DNA from: Aphelocoma coerulescens | Lineage: Eukaryota; Chordata; Aves; Passeriformes; Corvidae | Direction: 5' to 3' | Length of the DNA stretch: 64,000 nt | Assembly: GCF_041296385.1 (NCBI RefSeq) | Contig: NC_091014.1 | Span: 50,424,078-50,488,077, forward strand | The notes under the pieces: generated by a model | Told to the model about the DNA's origin: nothing | Seen by the model: only the letters and a program-made list of their open reading frames with translations | The model's database searches: none | Shown: one piece after another, positions 12,585-24,700 of the stretch | Layout: every line of letters starts with the position of its first letter | Numbering within the stretch: position 1 is the stretch's first letter | Program-made: the position numbers and the translations under genes

Positions 12585-12781
12585 TCTACTGGAAGAACTC
12601 ACCCTTGGAACCAAGGATCTTCCCCAAAATCAGAGGGGCTGCTACTGCCCCCGGAGGGCTGGCACGGGGTGGCCTAAGCAGGAGGAAGCAGATGGGGACG
12701 GCCCCGGGGAGGTGTCCCCCGCGGGGACTGGGGCAGGTGCGGTGCGGTGACACCAGCGGGACAGAAGCAAAACGGTGCGGT

Positions 12782-14214
12782 GCGGTGTTCCCGCCGGGAC
12801 AGGCGCAGCGCGGTGCGGTGTTCCCCGGTGCGGTGTTCCCGCCGGGACAGGCGCAGCGCGGTGCGGTGTTCCCCGCCGGGACAGGCGCAGCGCGGTGCGG
12901 TGTTCCCGCCGGGATAGGCGCAGCGCGGTGCAGTGTTCCCCGGTGCGGTGTTCCCGCCGGGACAGGCGCAGCGCGGTGCGGTATTCCCGCCGGGATAGGT
13001 GCAGCGCGGTGCGGTGTTCCCCAGTGCGGTGTTCCCGCCGGGACAGGCGCAGCACCCCCGCCGGGACAGGCGCAGCGCGGTGCGGTGTTCCCCGGTGCGG
13101 TGTTCCCGCCGGGACAGGCGCAGCGCGGTGCGGTGTTCCCCGCCGGGACAGGCGCAGCGCGGTGCGGTGTTCCCGCCGGGATAGGCGCAGCGCGGTGCAG
13201 TGTTCCCCGGTGCGGTGTTCCCGCCGGGACAGGCGCAGCGCGGTGCGGTGTTCCCCGCCGGGATAGGCGCAGCGCGGTGCGGTGTTCCCCGGTGCGGTGT
13301 TCCCGCCGGGACAGGCGCAGCGCGGTGCGGTGTTCCCCGCCGGGACAGGCGCAGCGCGGTGCGGTGTTCCCCGGTGCGGTGTTCCCGCCGGGACAGGCGC
13401 AGCGCGGTGCGGTGTTCCCCGCCGGGACAGGCGCAGCGCGGTGCGGTGTTCCCGCCGGGATAGGCGCAGCGCGGTGCAGTGTTCCCCGGTGCGGTGTTCC
13501 CGCCGGGACAGGCGCAGCGCGGTGCGGTATTCCCGCCGGGATAGGTGCAGCGCGGTGCGGTGTTCCCCAGTGCGGTGTTCCCGCCGGGACAGGCGCAGCA
13601 CCCCCGCCGGGACAGGCGCAGCGCGGTGCGGTGTTCCCCGGTGCGGTGTTCCCGCCGGGACAGGCGCAGCGCGGTGCGGTGTTCCCCGCCGGGACAGGCG
13701 CAGCGCGGTGCGGTGTTCCCGCCGGGATAGGCGCAGCGCGGTGCAGTGTTCCCCGGTGCGGTGTTCCCGCCGGGACAGGCGCAGCGCGGTGCGGTATTCC
13801 CGCCGGGATAGGTGCAGCGCGGTGCGGTGTTCCCCAGTGCGGTGTTCCCGCCGGGACAGGCGCAGCACCCCCGCCGGGACAGGCGCAGCGCGGTGCGGTG
13901 TTCCCCGGTGCGGTGTTCCCGCCGGGACAGGCGCAGCGCGGTGCGGTGTTCCCCGCCGGGACAGGCGCAGCGCGGTGCGGTGTTCCCGCCGGGATAGGCG
14001 CAGCGCGGTGCAGTGTTCCCCGGTGCGGTGTTCCCGCCGGGACAGGCGCAGCGCGGTGCGGTATTCCCGCCGGGATAGGTGCAGCGCGGTGCGGTGTTCC
14101 CGCCGGGATAGGCGCAGCGCGGTGCGGTGTTCCCCAGTGCGGTGTTCCCGCCGGGACAGGCGCAGCACCCCCGCCGGGACAGGCGCAGCGCGGTGCGGTG
14201 TTCCCGCCGGGACA
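12782..14214. repeat. GC-rich minisatellite with 267-bp higher-order repeat
   Basis: The array is built from a 33-bp unit (consensus start CGCCGGGACAGGCGCAGCGC, continuing GGTGCGGTGTTCC), a 15-bp spacer unit CCGGTGCGGTGTTCC and a 23-bp truncated unit ending GCACCCC. Variants (GATAGG for GACAGG, GGTGCAGCG, GTATTCC, CCAGTG) recur in a fixed order. The marker variant GATAGGTG starts units at 12988, 13534, 13801 and 14068; the last three are exactly 267 bp apart and the first interval is 546 bp. The 267-bp block is 33+15+23+33+15+33+1+33+33+15+33. Because 267, 33 and 15 are multiples of three and the units contain no stops in several frames, very long spurious open frames run through it on both strands. 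Confidence 0.97.
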
Positions 14215-14324
14215 GGCGCGCTGCGGAGCGCTCCGCGCGGGTCCCCGCCGCTTGTCCCCGGGGATCGGGAGCGGGCCGTGCCGGGAGCCGCGGTGCGACT
14301 GCCGGAGCCGGGACGGCGGGCGGG

Positions 14325-14331
14325 CCTTATA
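14325..14331 (-). promoter_or_regulatory. TATA-like motif upstream of SLC5A8
   Basis: The minus strand reads CCGTATAAGGCCCGCC, giving TATAAGG inside a CpG-rich region (about 12540-14460). A start site about 25-35 bp downstream would fall near 14300, just before the minisatellite, and would place the array in the SLC5A8 5' leader. No cap-site data are available, so the promoter assignment is an inference from position and orientation. Confidence 0.4.
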
Positions 14332-14469
14332 CGGTCCCGGTGCCCGCTCCTCCCCGCCGCGCTGAGCGCCCCTGCGGAGCGAGAAGGGGCGGCGATCCTG
14401 GGCCCGGGCTGCCCGCCCCGCGCCTCCGGGCTGCGGGATGGCGCCACGGCACCGCCCTGCCTGAACGCC

Positions 14470-17400
14470 GTCACACCGCAAACTTGGGTTTCCCGGTCCA
14501 GAGCTTTTGGAGGAAAGACATTTCACACAGGATGGGGAACCTACCCATGCTCATTAGCATATTCCACCATCTCCCCAAAGGACGGAGGGGAAAATACCGT
14601 TTAATAGATACATTTCCATGGGTTGTGCAATCTGGAAGGTAACTCACTGAATCAGATTCACCAAGGTGAGTTGCTGAACACTGCAGTTGTGTAACAGAGA
14701 AGCCCTACTACCTGCACTGTGCTGACGGAAGTTTTACTAACAGTGTTCAACTAATCACAGGTTCAAGAGTCAAAGTGCACAGGAATATGACAAATGGAGA
14801 TTCATACACCTTACCCAGAGAGGAATACATCAAAAAACACCTATGGGATTTGAAGGCCATGTATGTCAAATGGTGAAGATGTGCCTGTTCCTATAGCTAG
14901 CAGTACACACAGGACTAACGCAGCAAATACCACATTTGGCCTCTTTGCCATATATTAGCAACCCCAGATGGGGAATGAAGATGAAAGGATGCCAAAGCTG
15001 ATCAAGATGGGCTTGACAGCAGCACAGCCACACACAGCACACCTTGCAGCAGAGTTCAGAAGCTTTGCACAGTAGCTTTCCATCTTGAACTGTGCATTGG
15101 CAAAGTGCTATGCTGGAGGGGATTACCTAGTAAAAGTCAGAACCAGCTTGGGGATTAAAAATTACCCAGTTTTCCTTCATAGAAGGTAGATTAAGTTTTG
15201 TTCCTGCCCAGCCTTTTCTGGCTCTTATCCACAGCTGGATAAGATGGAAGTAGTCTTTGCTGCAAGTGCTCTGGGTTCAGATGAAGGTGCTCTGCCTGTA
15301 TCTGACCATTTTGAGACGTGGTTTTCATCAGCCTTCTGTATCTTAGACAGAAATGACCAGGCACCTGACAGCCAAGCACAGATGACGGAACATCTCTCTC
15401 CTTGGGAGCTCTAGAGTTGCAGGCCTTTTGGAGGTATTTCTGAGTGCACATTGGAACAAGGGGGAGCAAGTGGAAGTCTGGTCCATCAAGATTATTAAGT
15501 TGAACTGTGAAATCATGTCTGTGTTGGTCTGGTGTCTAGTTGCCTATCTGGGAGTATAAATGTCGCTGAAGAGACAGAAGCTGGCCATGGGGTACAAGTG
15601 GCATGTCCTAATGTCACCACAGCAGATTAGGGCATCAGTCTCTCTGGCCCAGTTACCCTCTATTTACTTATACAATAAGTAAGAGCTTCCAGATGTCCTG
15701 TTGAGGAAGAACAAGAAAGAAACTTATGCTCTACACCTACCAATTAGGCTATTGATTTATTGACCATCTGAAGAGGTTGCCCTAAATCAGCTTTTGACAA
15801 CATGAAAGATGAGAAACCTTCCAAGCAAAGCTTCAATCAAAACCAGCACATCCCCACTCCGTGCAATGAACTGGTGTCGTCCAAAACAAGTATTTGTTGT
15901 CAAAAAGCATGACCCCTTTTTCTCAGGAAGGACATAAACGGGCTCTGGCCCAAACCCACAGCTTGTGCTGCTCAGAGCTTCGTGCTCAGTGTCCCTTGTT
16001 TGCACTCCTCCAGGAATTATGTTGCTCAAACCATTCAAACAATAACATGCATTTAAAGTATTAATTACACAGGATTAATACAATTTTGATTCTGCTTCTT
16101 TATCATTTTTGACATAATGTAAACACAGCAAGTGATAACATGTACCGAAAAACAAATCATGTTTCTTAACTGCAACACAAGCAGCTATAAGGAAATGCAT
16201 ATTGCTCTGGTTTCAGGTGGCATCCTTGGTTCTTTTACAAGTAATGTTAAGCAAATTGTCTTTCAAAAGTCATCATGACCAATACGGCATGAAAGGCTGG
16301 ATCCTCCCCTGTGGATGCTTCCAGTTTTGGAACCAGCAGCAAGTCTGTATGATGGCCATGTTCTAAATCACACCAAGTGAACCTGGAAAACAGGACTAAA
16401 TGTTTTTTCTGTATTTTTCACATGCGGAACCAAATTAGCTCTGTCAGTTTGTGCTGTGTGACACAGACAGAACTGCAAGTGTTTGCTTTTTGTCATTGCT
16501 ACAATAGTTATTTAACTGTCTTCCAAACTCAGAGAGTGTATTTCATTGTCTTCTTGTAACACTTTGAACAATCTCCACTGGGCTTTATGTGGTGCCTCAT
16601 CTCACTGCTGCTGCGACTCTGTTTTTGTAAGATCTACTGACATCAGTGGGATTCAGGGTTTAACAGCAACAGGGGTAATATTCACATTTTTCCAGCACCC
16701 TCAAATTAAAAAGGCCATGGATGTGACTAAACAAACCCCAGACTGTCCTATGGGTTCCAAATGGATCCTTCCTTGTGATTGTATTGGGTTCATTCCCACT
16801 ATAGGACAGTTCTGTGAGGTGTTCTGGAAGTCTGTATTACTTGGAAGAACATTCCTTTCCCGTTATTTTTCATGCAGATGGGCCACTGCATTGGGAGATT
16901 GGTGGAATAGATTTTCTTCTGTAGATGAGACAAATATATTGAGCCCTGAACTTGGAGAGATGCTGCCCACCTCTCTGAGCTAAGCTGTGAAAATAGACTT
17001 TGAGGGATTCTCCTGCTTGTAGGCAAATGTGGGCATGGGCAAAAACAACTGTAAGTGAGGGAGGAGAGCACTGGAGGCCTGGTGACCATTGCTCAGCAGT
17101 GATGCAAGACCCTTTGCAATTTGCTTTGGCAGCCTGGGAGCTCTCCAACTTCCAGTAATTCCTTGCTTGAGTGTGACGTTTCAGACTGTGGGGTTCAGCT
17201 GTACCTACACCTTGTGTACCTACACTGTACCTTGCAGACGAAAAACAATTTACACTCAATTTTACTCCTGTGTAGTGCCAGGACAAGCCACTGTTCTCTG
17301 CTGCTTACACAGGGATCAATTTGGAAACTGTTCCAGAAAATGGCTGGCTTTTGGTAAAAACAAACAAACAAAATAATTTCAAAACAAAATCTACAAGAAC

Positions 17401-18176
17401 TGACGATTTGTTAGGAAATCAGAGGTGTGGGATCATGCCCTGTATGTATATATACACGTATGCATGTGGAAGGTGTTTGCACTTCATGCAATGACCACAG
17501 TACACACCAAAATCTAGAGAGACCAAGGCCTCAGAAAGATTAAGGAGCTACCAGTTGCATTAAAGTAGATGGGAAAAAAGCGGGATCCCATAAATGTTCC
17601 TGCTGAAAGGAAGACTGCTGCAGGAGCTGAACCTCTGTTAGGTAATGGTGAAACCATTTGAGAGAAAGACTTTAAAAACACACAACTGCAGGCAAAGTTT
17701 CTCATCTTAAGTTCACAAGCCAACCAACACTAAGACACAGAGATATAGGGATCCAGGTTCCATTTACTCCTCTGTTCATGGAGCTGCCTGTTAAATTTCT
17801 TTTATATCACAGTTATTGTTGGGAATAACATATCAAAATTAATCATTGACTCCTAATTAGACAGTGAATTTTTCTCACAATGCAATACTTCAAGGAAAAC
17901 TGCCCTTCTTTTACTTTTGGAAGATTTTGATTGCAGCAACTCCTTCCTATGCAGCATCACTTGTCACCTTGAGAAGCCTGTTGCATTTTGGTGTAAAGGA
18001 AGCTCATTGCTGATGGTGTTCCATATTTCTGAACATCAGTTAGTGTTTGGATACACCCTAATCTCTTCTACTTGCTGTGCTTGTCCACACACTGCTGTTT
18101 TGAATTGCTGGGCATACTATAGCTATTTACCTGAGTAGCACTGTCATTGGCTTTGCTTCTCCTGGTTTAATGCTCC
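14470..18176. other. Intergenic, no recognised feature
   Basis: Sequence between the SLC5A8 CpG-rich upstream region and the solo LTR. The open frames are short or unmatched; the longest, 145 codons at 16546-16983 plus, has no recognisable domain. I see no CR1, LTR or RNA gene here. Distal regulatory elements cannot be judged from a single sequence. Confidence 0.7.
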
Positions 18177-18761
18177 TGTCGGGGTTTAATCCCAGCCAGC
18201 AGCTAAGTACCATGCAGCCACTCGATCACTGCCTGCCCCCCACCTTGCAGTGGGGAAGAGAAATGGAAAAAAAAGAAACATAGAACTTGTGGGTTGAGAT
18301 AAGAGCAGTCTAATAATTGAAACAAAATAAAATATAATAATATTTATAATGATGACAATAATAATAATTTTAATTTAAGGGGGGAACCCCCCAAAAAACA
18401 AGCAATTCACAATTCAATTGCTCACCACCTGCTGACTGATGCCCAGCCCACACCCCAGCAGCAATCAGCATCTTCTGGCCCATTCCTCTCAGTTTATATA
18501 CTGGGAATGTTGTTCTGTGGTATGGAATATACCTTTGGCTAGTTCAGATCAGTTGTCCTGGCCGTGCTCTCTCCCAGCTTCTTGTGCACCTGCTCACTGG
18601 CAGAGCATGGGAAACTGAAAAGTCTTGCCTTAGGGTAAGCACAACTTAGCAACAATAAAAACATCAGTGTGTTATCAACACTCATCTCATACTACATTCA
18701 AAATGCAGCACTGTACCAGCTACTAAAAAGAAAATTAACTATCCCAGTTGAAACTAGGGCA
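18177..18761 (-). mobile_element. Solo LTR, avian ERVL-like family, minus orientation
   Basis: A TG...CA element of about 585 bp related to the LTRs in UTP20 intron 14. It shares the terminal region TTTAATCCCAGCCAGC and the opposite end with AGTTGAAACTAGGGCA. Orientation is set by the promoter: the minus strand reads CCCAGTATATAAACTGAG, a TATA box, about halfway along. An A/T-rich simple tract (18320-18378) lies in the U3/R-equivalent part. No internal viral sequence adjoins it, so it is a recombined solo LTR. I see no clear target-site duplication. Confidence 0.85.
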
Positions 18762-21700
18762 GATACCTTAGAGAAATCTCCCACAGTCTTGTTTAGTGAT
18801 TTTCTTAGCGTTCTTTTTAATTATTTTTTGTCAGCCCTTTTTCTGTTAATAGTATTTGGACATGACAGAATTACCCTGCAAGGATATTCAGAAGAGCAGT
18901 ATCATTATCGATATTCAAGAGCAGTGTCATCAATATTCCTTTTGAAATTTGGATGAGTTTCTTAGAAATAGTCACCTGGCAACTGCATTTTGAGCACTGG
19001 GATTTTCTTTTACTGAGACATCCCGTAATTGTTACCTCTTTACTTCCAATAATATCACTAGGGTACATTTTCAAGCATCCTTCTAGAAACATTTTTCCAG
19101 CAGTAATTTTATAGAAGTGCCTCTTGCACAGACTGTGTTCTGTTTGTGGGCACTAACAATGCCATCCTATCCAAATCCTATATTTGGAGGGGTGTAGATT
19201 TGTGAAAGGTCTTTGCTTCGGACCCTAATCATAGAAGTCTTTCAGGGTAACAACTTGTTTGCTTGGAGTGCTTGTCCTCTCATGCTTAGCATGTCTGGAA
19301 CACAAGGACAGAAAGAGTGACTTGCTAAGAAAGAGATCAACAAATAAAAAAGAGCCAAAGGGTCATAAAAGTCATGGTTTATGTTGACATTTTGAATGAC
19401 ACCTTCTTAGTTGTTTGTTTTTTCTATTTCTGCATTTCACTGGAATTTGAATGAATGCAGTTTGCAAGAAAAATAATTTAAATGTGAGTACTTAATGGTC
19501 TTGAGAAGGAAACTTCAGATTGTGTAACCCACTAATACCAACACACCTTTTAAAACCAATAGTCAGTGCTCCAGGATTGAAGGAAGTATTTAAGTTAGAC
19601 TTGACTACTGAGCATTTAAATCTGAATGATTAGGAGTCTATAATGCATTTGCTGCAGAATTCTCCTCTTTCATTTAAAAGAACAAATTTCAAAATTTATT
19701 TATGGACTGTCCATGCAGTGAGATGTAGCATACATAATTATTTGCTCAACAGAACAATTAGTATGGGAATAAAATTGTGGTACAGATTTTACTTCTTTAA
19801 CTCAAATGGATAAATAAGTTACATGTTTGGACTTTATTCCCATGGCTTTGGGATCTTTTGTTTATTTAAGGTGTCCAATTCTGCATCAACAGAATTACAA
19901 TTCAACTAGTTTGCTTACTTGCAGTTAATGTATGAGAAAGGGCTGTCAAATGTTCACCAGATCGATCAACAAAAAATTGATTTTTTTCTGAGTAAATTTT
20001 TCTGAATTTCCTTATTTTGTTTCTGTTGTTTCCTTTTTTTTTGTTTTTTTTTGGGTTTTTTTGGCACTGTCTGTGATCCAAACTCAGTTCACATGTTCTG
20101 GCTGGTGTGTTTGCTTTACGTGTAATGTGTAGGTACTTTCGGTTATGCAGCCTGGCTCCCTACTGAAGGAGAGAGACAGGCTCTTCAGAAAGAAACTGTT
20201 GCTTTGATATGCTCCCAGGAGGAGCCTGTCTCTGCATTTTCTACAGAGGAAGCCTCTGGAAATGAGCCTGCTAACTGTGCCACTTCAAAATACTCTGAAA
20301 AATGTTTCCTGCAACTGCCCCAGTGACCTAACTAGCTTTTTGATTACTTTGATTTATTTTTCTGTGCATAATCCAGAGGGTCTATCACCAGTTCTGACAT
20401 CTCCCTTACTATCTGACTCCCATCCTTCTTTGTAATTGCTACTGCTGAATCCCCTGTGCTCCCTCAATCCTTTCATCTCTGCCCCCATCTCTTTACATTA
20501 AGAAACTTTCTCCTCCCTCTCACACTTCTTCTGCAAGAATTGCCTTTTTTGGTTTTTTTGGACACAAAATCCCATGAGGCATTTCTCACAAAATTGCTGT
20601 TTCCTATCCACTCATTCCTCCAATTTTTTAATGTCCCTAGGAACCAACTGCCTTGCCTCTCTTTCAAACCCCTTTTTGATAGTCCTCAGTTGTTCTACTC
20701 TGTGTCAAGGCTGCCCATGCTGAGATCATATATTGCTTGGAAATGTTTGAAGGCAGTCATGCATATTTACACCAGCTCTATGTGTTTAATCGGTTTGTTT
20801 GTCAAACATCCTCAAAGCAACATCCATCACCAAAAGTAGATAAGGAAGGAGGTGTTTCCCTCAGGTCCAACCATCTGCGTTTGTTGTCTTTGGCTTGGTT
20901 TGTTTCTTCTGTTTTCCTCTATAACATGAGATTTGTTGCACCTATTTCTGATGATATCTGGACATTCCAAATAGCAAATCCCTGGTTTTTCTGTAGAGTG
21001 GAAATGCTGCCAGCATCCTTGGTCTCTCCTGATATGCTGCTGGGACACACTGCAGTTTTTCTGGCCTCCTGTACTGCAGTCTTATGGCTGTTGCAGGATG
21101 CTAAGGAGTGGTGGGTGATCTGTGGTGGGTGGGGAGCAGTGGACAAGTGTCATGTGGATGTTTATGACCAAACTCCATGGCAGGGGGACTTTATTAATCC
21201 AGGCACACTAAGACTCTTAAAATTAATGTCTGTTTCTTTAGAGTATTGCTATCCAGTGTTAGCATGTGTTCAAATAGGCTACTGAGTGGGGTTTGATGAA
21301 AATGTGGATTTGGGGCTAAGGCAATGAGGAAGAAATAATAACTTTAACATGCATTTTTAAATAGGCAAAAAAGACTGTGTCAATCCAGCATCATCATAAA
21401 GCCTCCACAGCTTCTGCACAGTCAGGTTAATACCATGTAGTAGTGTTAGCAATTTGCAAACTTGGTGAAGTTTGCTGTGATGCACAAGGAAGTGCAGCAG
21501 TAAATGGCAGTTGAGGAGAAGCATTTTGGCTGCAGCTGGAGTTCAGGGAATCCATCTCTTGGCACAGCAGATGCTCTGTATCTGTACAGTACCATTAGCT
21601 GATCACCATTTTAAAGGGGCTTATTTCATCTCACTTCAAAAGAAGCAGTGGTGGGCACCCTGCACATGCTCATCTTCTTCGACTGGCTATGAAATATAGC

Positions 21701-24700
21701 CCCCCATGCAGCCAGTGGCTATAGCCAGAGAGGTGAACTACACCCCTGTAGTAAGAGCTTGCCCAGTTCAAGCAACCAGGACTTCATCTGCTTCAGTGTC
21801 TTTTGGGTTTTCTCTCTTACTTGGAGGTTGAGGCTCATTTCCATTTCCTTTATTACTGAAGTGTCAGTTTCCATCTAGGTATCTTTTTTACAAGGGTCTA
21901 TTATTTCAGAATGTTTGTTTTATCAGTTGTTTCAATGGCTCCTATTTGATCTGATCATAAATAAGACCCATAAATCAGTATTAAAAGCAGCAGCAGAGTC
22001 CAAAAACTTACTTAAATTTTATGGTAAGAAGGGACAGCCCTATTTTTTTCTTAGTGTTATCAACATCTCTACAGTTAGAGCATCAATAAAATTTTTTGGT
22101 GTTTTTCTGGTTGGTTGGTTGGTTTGGTTTGATTTTATGGTGTTTTGTTGGGTTTTTTTTCTGCTTTATATAGACCAATATTGGAAATTTCTAGTGAATA
22201 TATCTAATTTAGCAGCCGGTACCAGCAGCTTATGACACAGTGGAAGTGCCAGGAAGAGCTCCTTTGTCTCTTGATGTTATATAAGTTCTTCCACTTTTCT
22301 AAGCTACCCACAAATATTTCACTCAACAGTACACATCAAAATTAGACTGCTTCCTAGCAGTCTCAGCTTAAGGGTATGTATCAGTTTAAATGTTCTTTTC
22401 CTTACAGTACACCTGCAGAGTTGAGATTCTTAGACCTTTTCTTCAGAGTTTCAGCTTTTGTACACTATGTCTCTTGGATCTGTGAGATCAGGAATGGATA
22501 ACTGAAGTACTGATTCTATTGGAACCTGAGAACAAAGTTAGAGCTGCATGAATACCATGACAGTTCAAGCTTCAAACAAGAATAAAAACCCCAGAAAATT
22601 AATTAGCCAAAACATCAAATCTAGGTACCTAATTTTTGTTGCATGAATGAGATGAATGCAGAGATATAAAGAACAGTACCAATTGCTTTGTACATTACCT
22701 TCTATTCTATGCCAGGAACATACCATTCCTTTCAGTGAGCCTGGACTTATTTTCCCCTGAACGTCATGCTGTAAACAGACTGTTAGTAGTCCCAGACACA
22801 TGACAGACAGCCTGAAATCCAGATGGTCTCTGTCAAATTTTAATGGTGAGCGTTAAATGCAGGAGAGCATTCAGATCTCTTTTGGGGTACAAGACCCCAT
22901 CTTGCCTTTTCATTTTCCTTTCTGTGCCCCATGATTCTTCTGTGAATCCTCCTGCTGCTGCTTCTGTTACTGTTGCTTTCAACAAGGCAACAGCAGGGTG
23001 TTCTGCTGCTGCCGCTGTGGCAGAGCAGTGGATGAGGAACAACACCAGTAGCCACCAGTGCAAACCTCTCCTGTCCTGGGGCTACCTGTATACATGTGGT
23101 CTGTGCAGAAATCAGACCCTTTTTCTTTCTAATACAAATAAATTCTAAAACTTTCATCTCAACCCCAAACAAGAAACAGAAAACCAAAGCCTAAAAAATC
23201 CCCAGGTGTGGGTTCCTACTGGGCAGAAAACTGGCATGAACCAAAATTGTGCCAGGGATTGTGTTGATGATTGATTGGTGTGCATGTTCAGTTTACTTCA
23301 AGAGACGGAGCTAGTGCAGTGCACCTATTTCAGCTCTGCAGCAGGACCCTGACTTGCAGTAGATGAGTCACTGGCCTAGGTGTGTCAAGGGGTTGAATCA
23401 GGTTGTCGGTGCCCCTTTCTGTGAGGGAAGTCCTTAAGTTCAGGATATTTCAGATAGAAAATCTGGCATCTATATTCCAGCCCCTTGTTCAAACCCCCTC
23501 TGATCAGCAAACCTAAGGGTAGGTGAAATTCTCCCCATCACTCAGCTAGCATTGACCTGGAGTTCTGCATTATTTGCAGAATTGCTGTGCTTCAGGCATA
23601 TTAGAAAAAATGTGGCCAAACAGTTCCACCAGATTGCAGAACAGGATTCCAGTATCTTGTCTGCTTTGATTTTGAAGTGCTCTCAGCAACATCCTACATC
23701 ATCTTGTAGGGTTTTCTCCCGCAAGGCAAGGCAAAATGCCAGCTACAAGCTGAGGAGGAAACTGGCAGTGAAAATATGTCATTGTGTTACAAAGGGCTCT
23801 CCTTACTTTGCAGGCAAATTTAAAAAATATAAATCTGTTTGCTTCAGTTGAAAGAATACACCAAACTGCATGATGCACCTGTATAACCTGCCTTCAGCTC
23901 GCACCAGCTTCCCCCTATAGGAGGATTTTGAAAAGCTCCTGTGATGCCGTAGGTTTACAGCCACACAGCCCCTGCACCCCAAGTTGTTCTGTGGCGTGGC
24001 TCGAGATAGGCAAAGAGAAGGGCTTCTGGGTTCACAACCAGCTCGGATAACTGTCGCCACTTTAAGGCTCTGGTTACTTATTTTGGGTCTTTAATATTGA
24101 TTGAGCAACCTAGCTTTGGGCATCCAAGCTTGGAAGTAGTTTGGCCTAATTCACAGTTGTTTCTGTTCATCTATTAGCCTGTTACGTTTCATTTTGAAAG
24201 GGAAAATCTTCTCACAATATAATTACTTATGCAAACTCCTTTCCTGGCACATCTCCACCATGCCTCTATGAATATGGTAGGAAAATGAAAATTTGATCTT
24301 ATACCTGTGTACCTATGCAATCTACAATGTCCTGTGGTTAAAAATAGGCTGACCTGGCTGCTCATTGTAACATGTAATATTTACATAGTGCCAGGTAACA
24401 TGTCCTTTAAGTCAGAAACTCAGTGTCACACAGGCTTCAGGAGTATGTGCTGTGCTTGTGATTAATACATATAAAAATACGACAGAAGTAGGCAATTTGG
24501 TAACAGTTTGGATACTATGTATTTATGTGGTTATCGATCCATGTCTTGTGGGGAGCATCCACAGGGTCCGTTGTAGATATGCACATATAATGGGGTCATC
24601 CAGACTTTCTGAGACTACCAATTCTAGGGTACAATTAATTCTGTTCTAACACAGATGTTTCAAGTACAAGAATGTGTCTAGATCTTTAGTGAATATAAAA

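Noticed and set aside
11970..12614. A 214-codon SLC5A8-like open frame as a whole protein
   Set aside because: The first codon is TTG and the last about 94 codons are intron 1 read-through after the GTAAGG donor at 12251.
12782..14214. CRISPR-like array of regularly spaced repeats
   Set aside because: The genome is vertebrate, the units are contiguous without unique spacers, and the structure is a minisatellite.
12586..14526. Very long open frames over the minisatellite taken as genes
   Set aside because: They exist in several frames on both strands of the same repeat, start with GTG or TTG, and follow the repeat period; no family match.
16546..16983. 145-codon open frame on the plus strand
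   Set aside because: No recognisable domain, cysteine/tryptophan-rich random-looking translation, antisense frames of similar length.
20737..21285. 182-codon open frame on the plus strand in the intergenic gap
   Set aside because: No domain, no splice or promoter context, and overlapping open frames on the other strand; composition looks non-coding.
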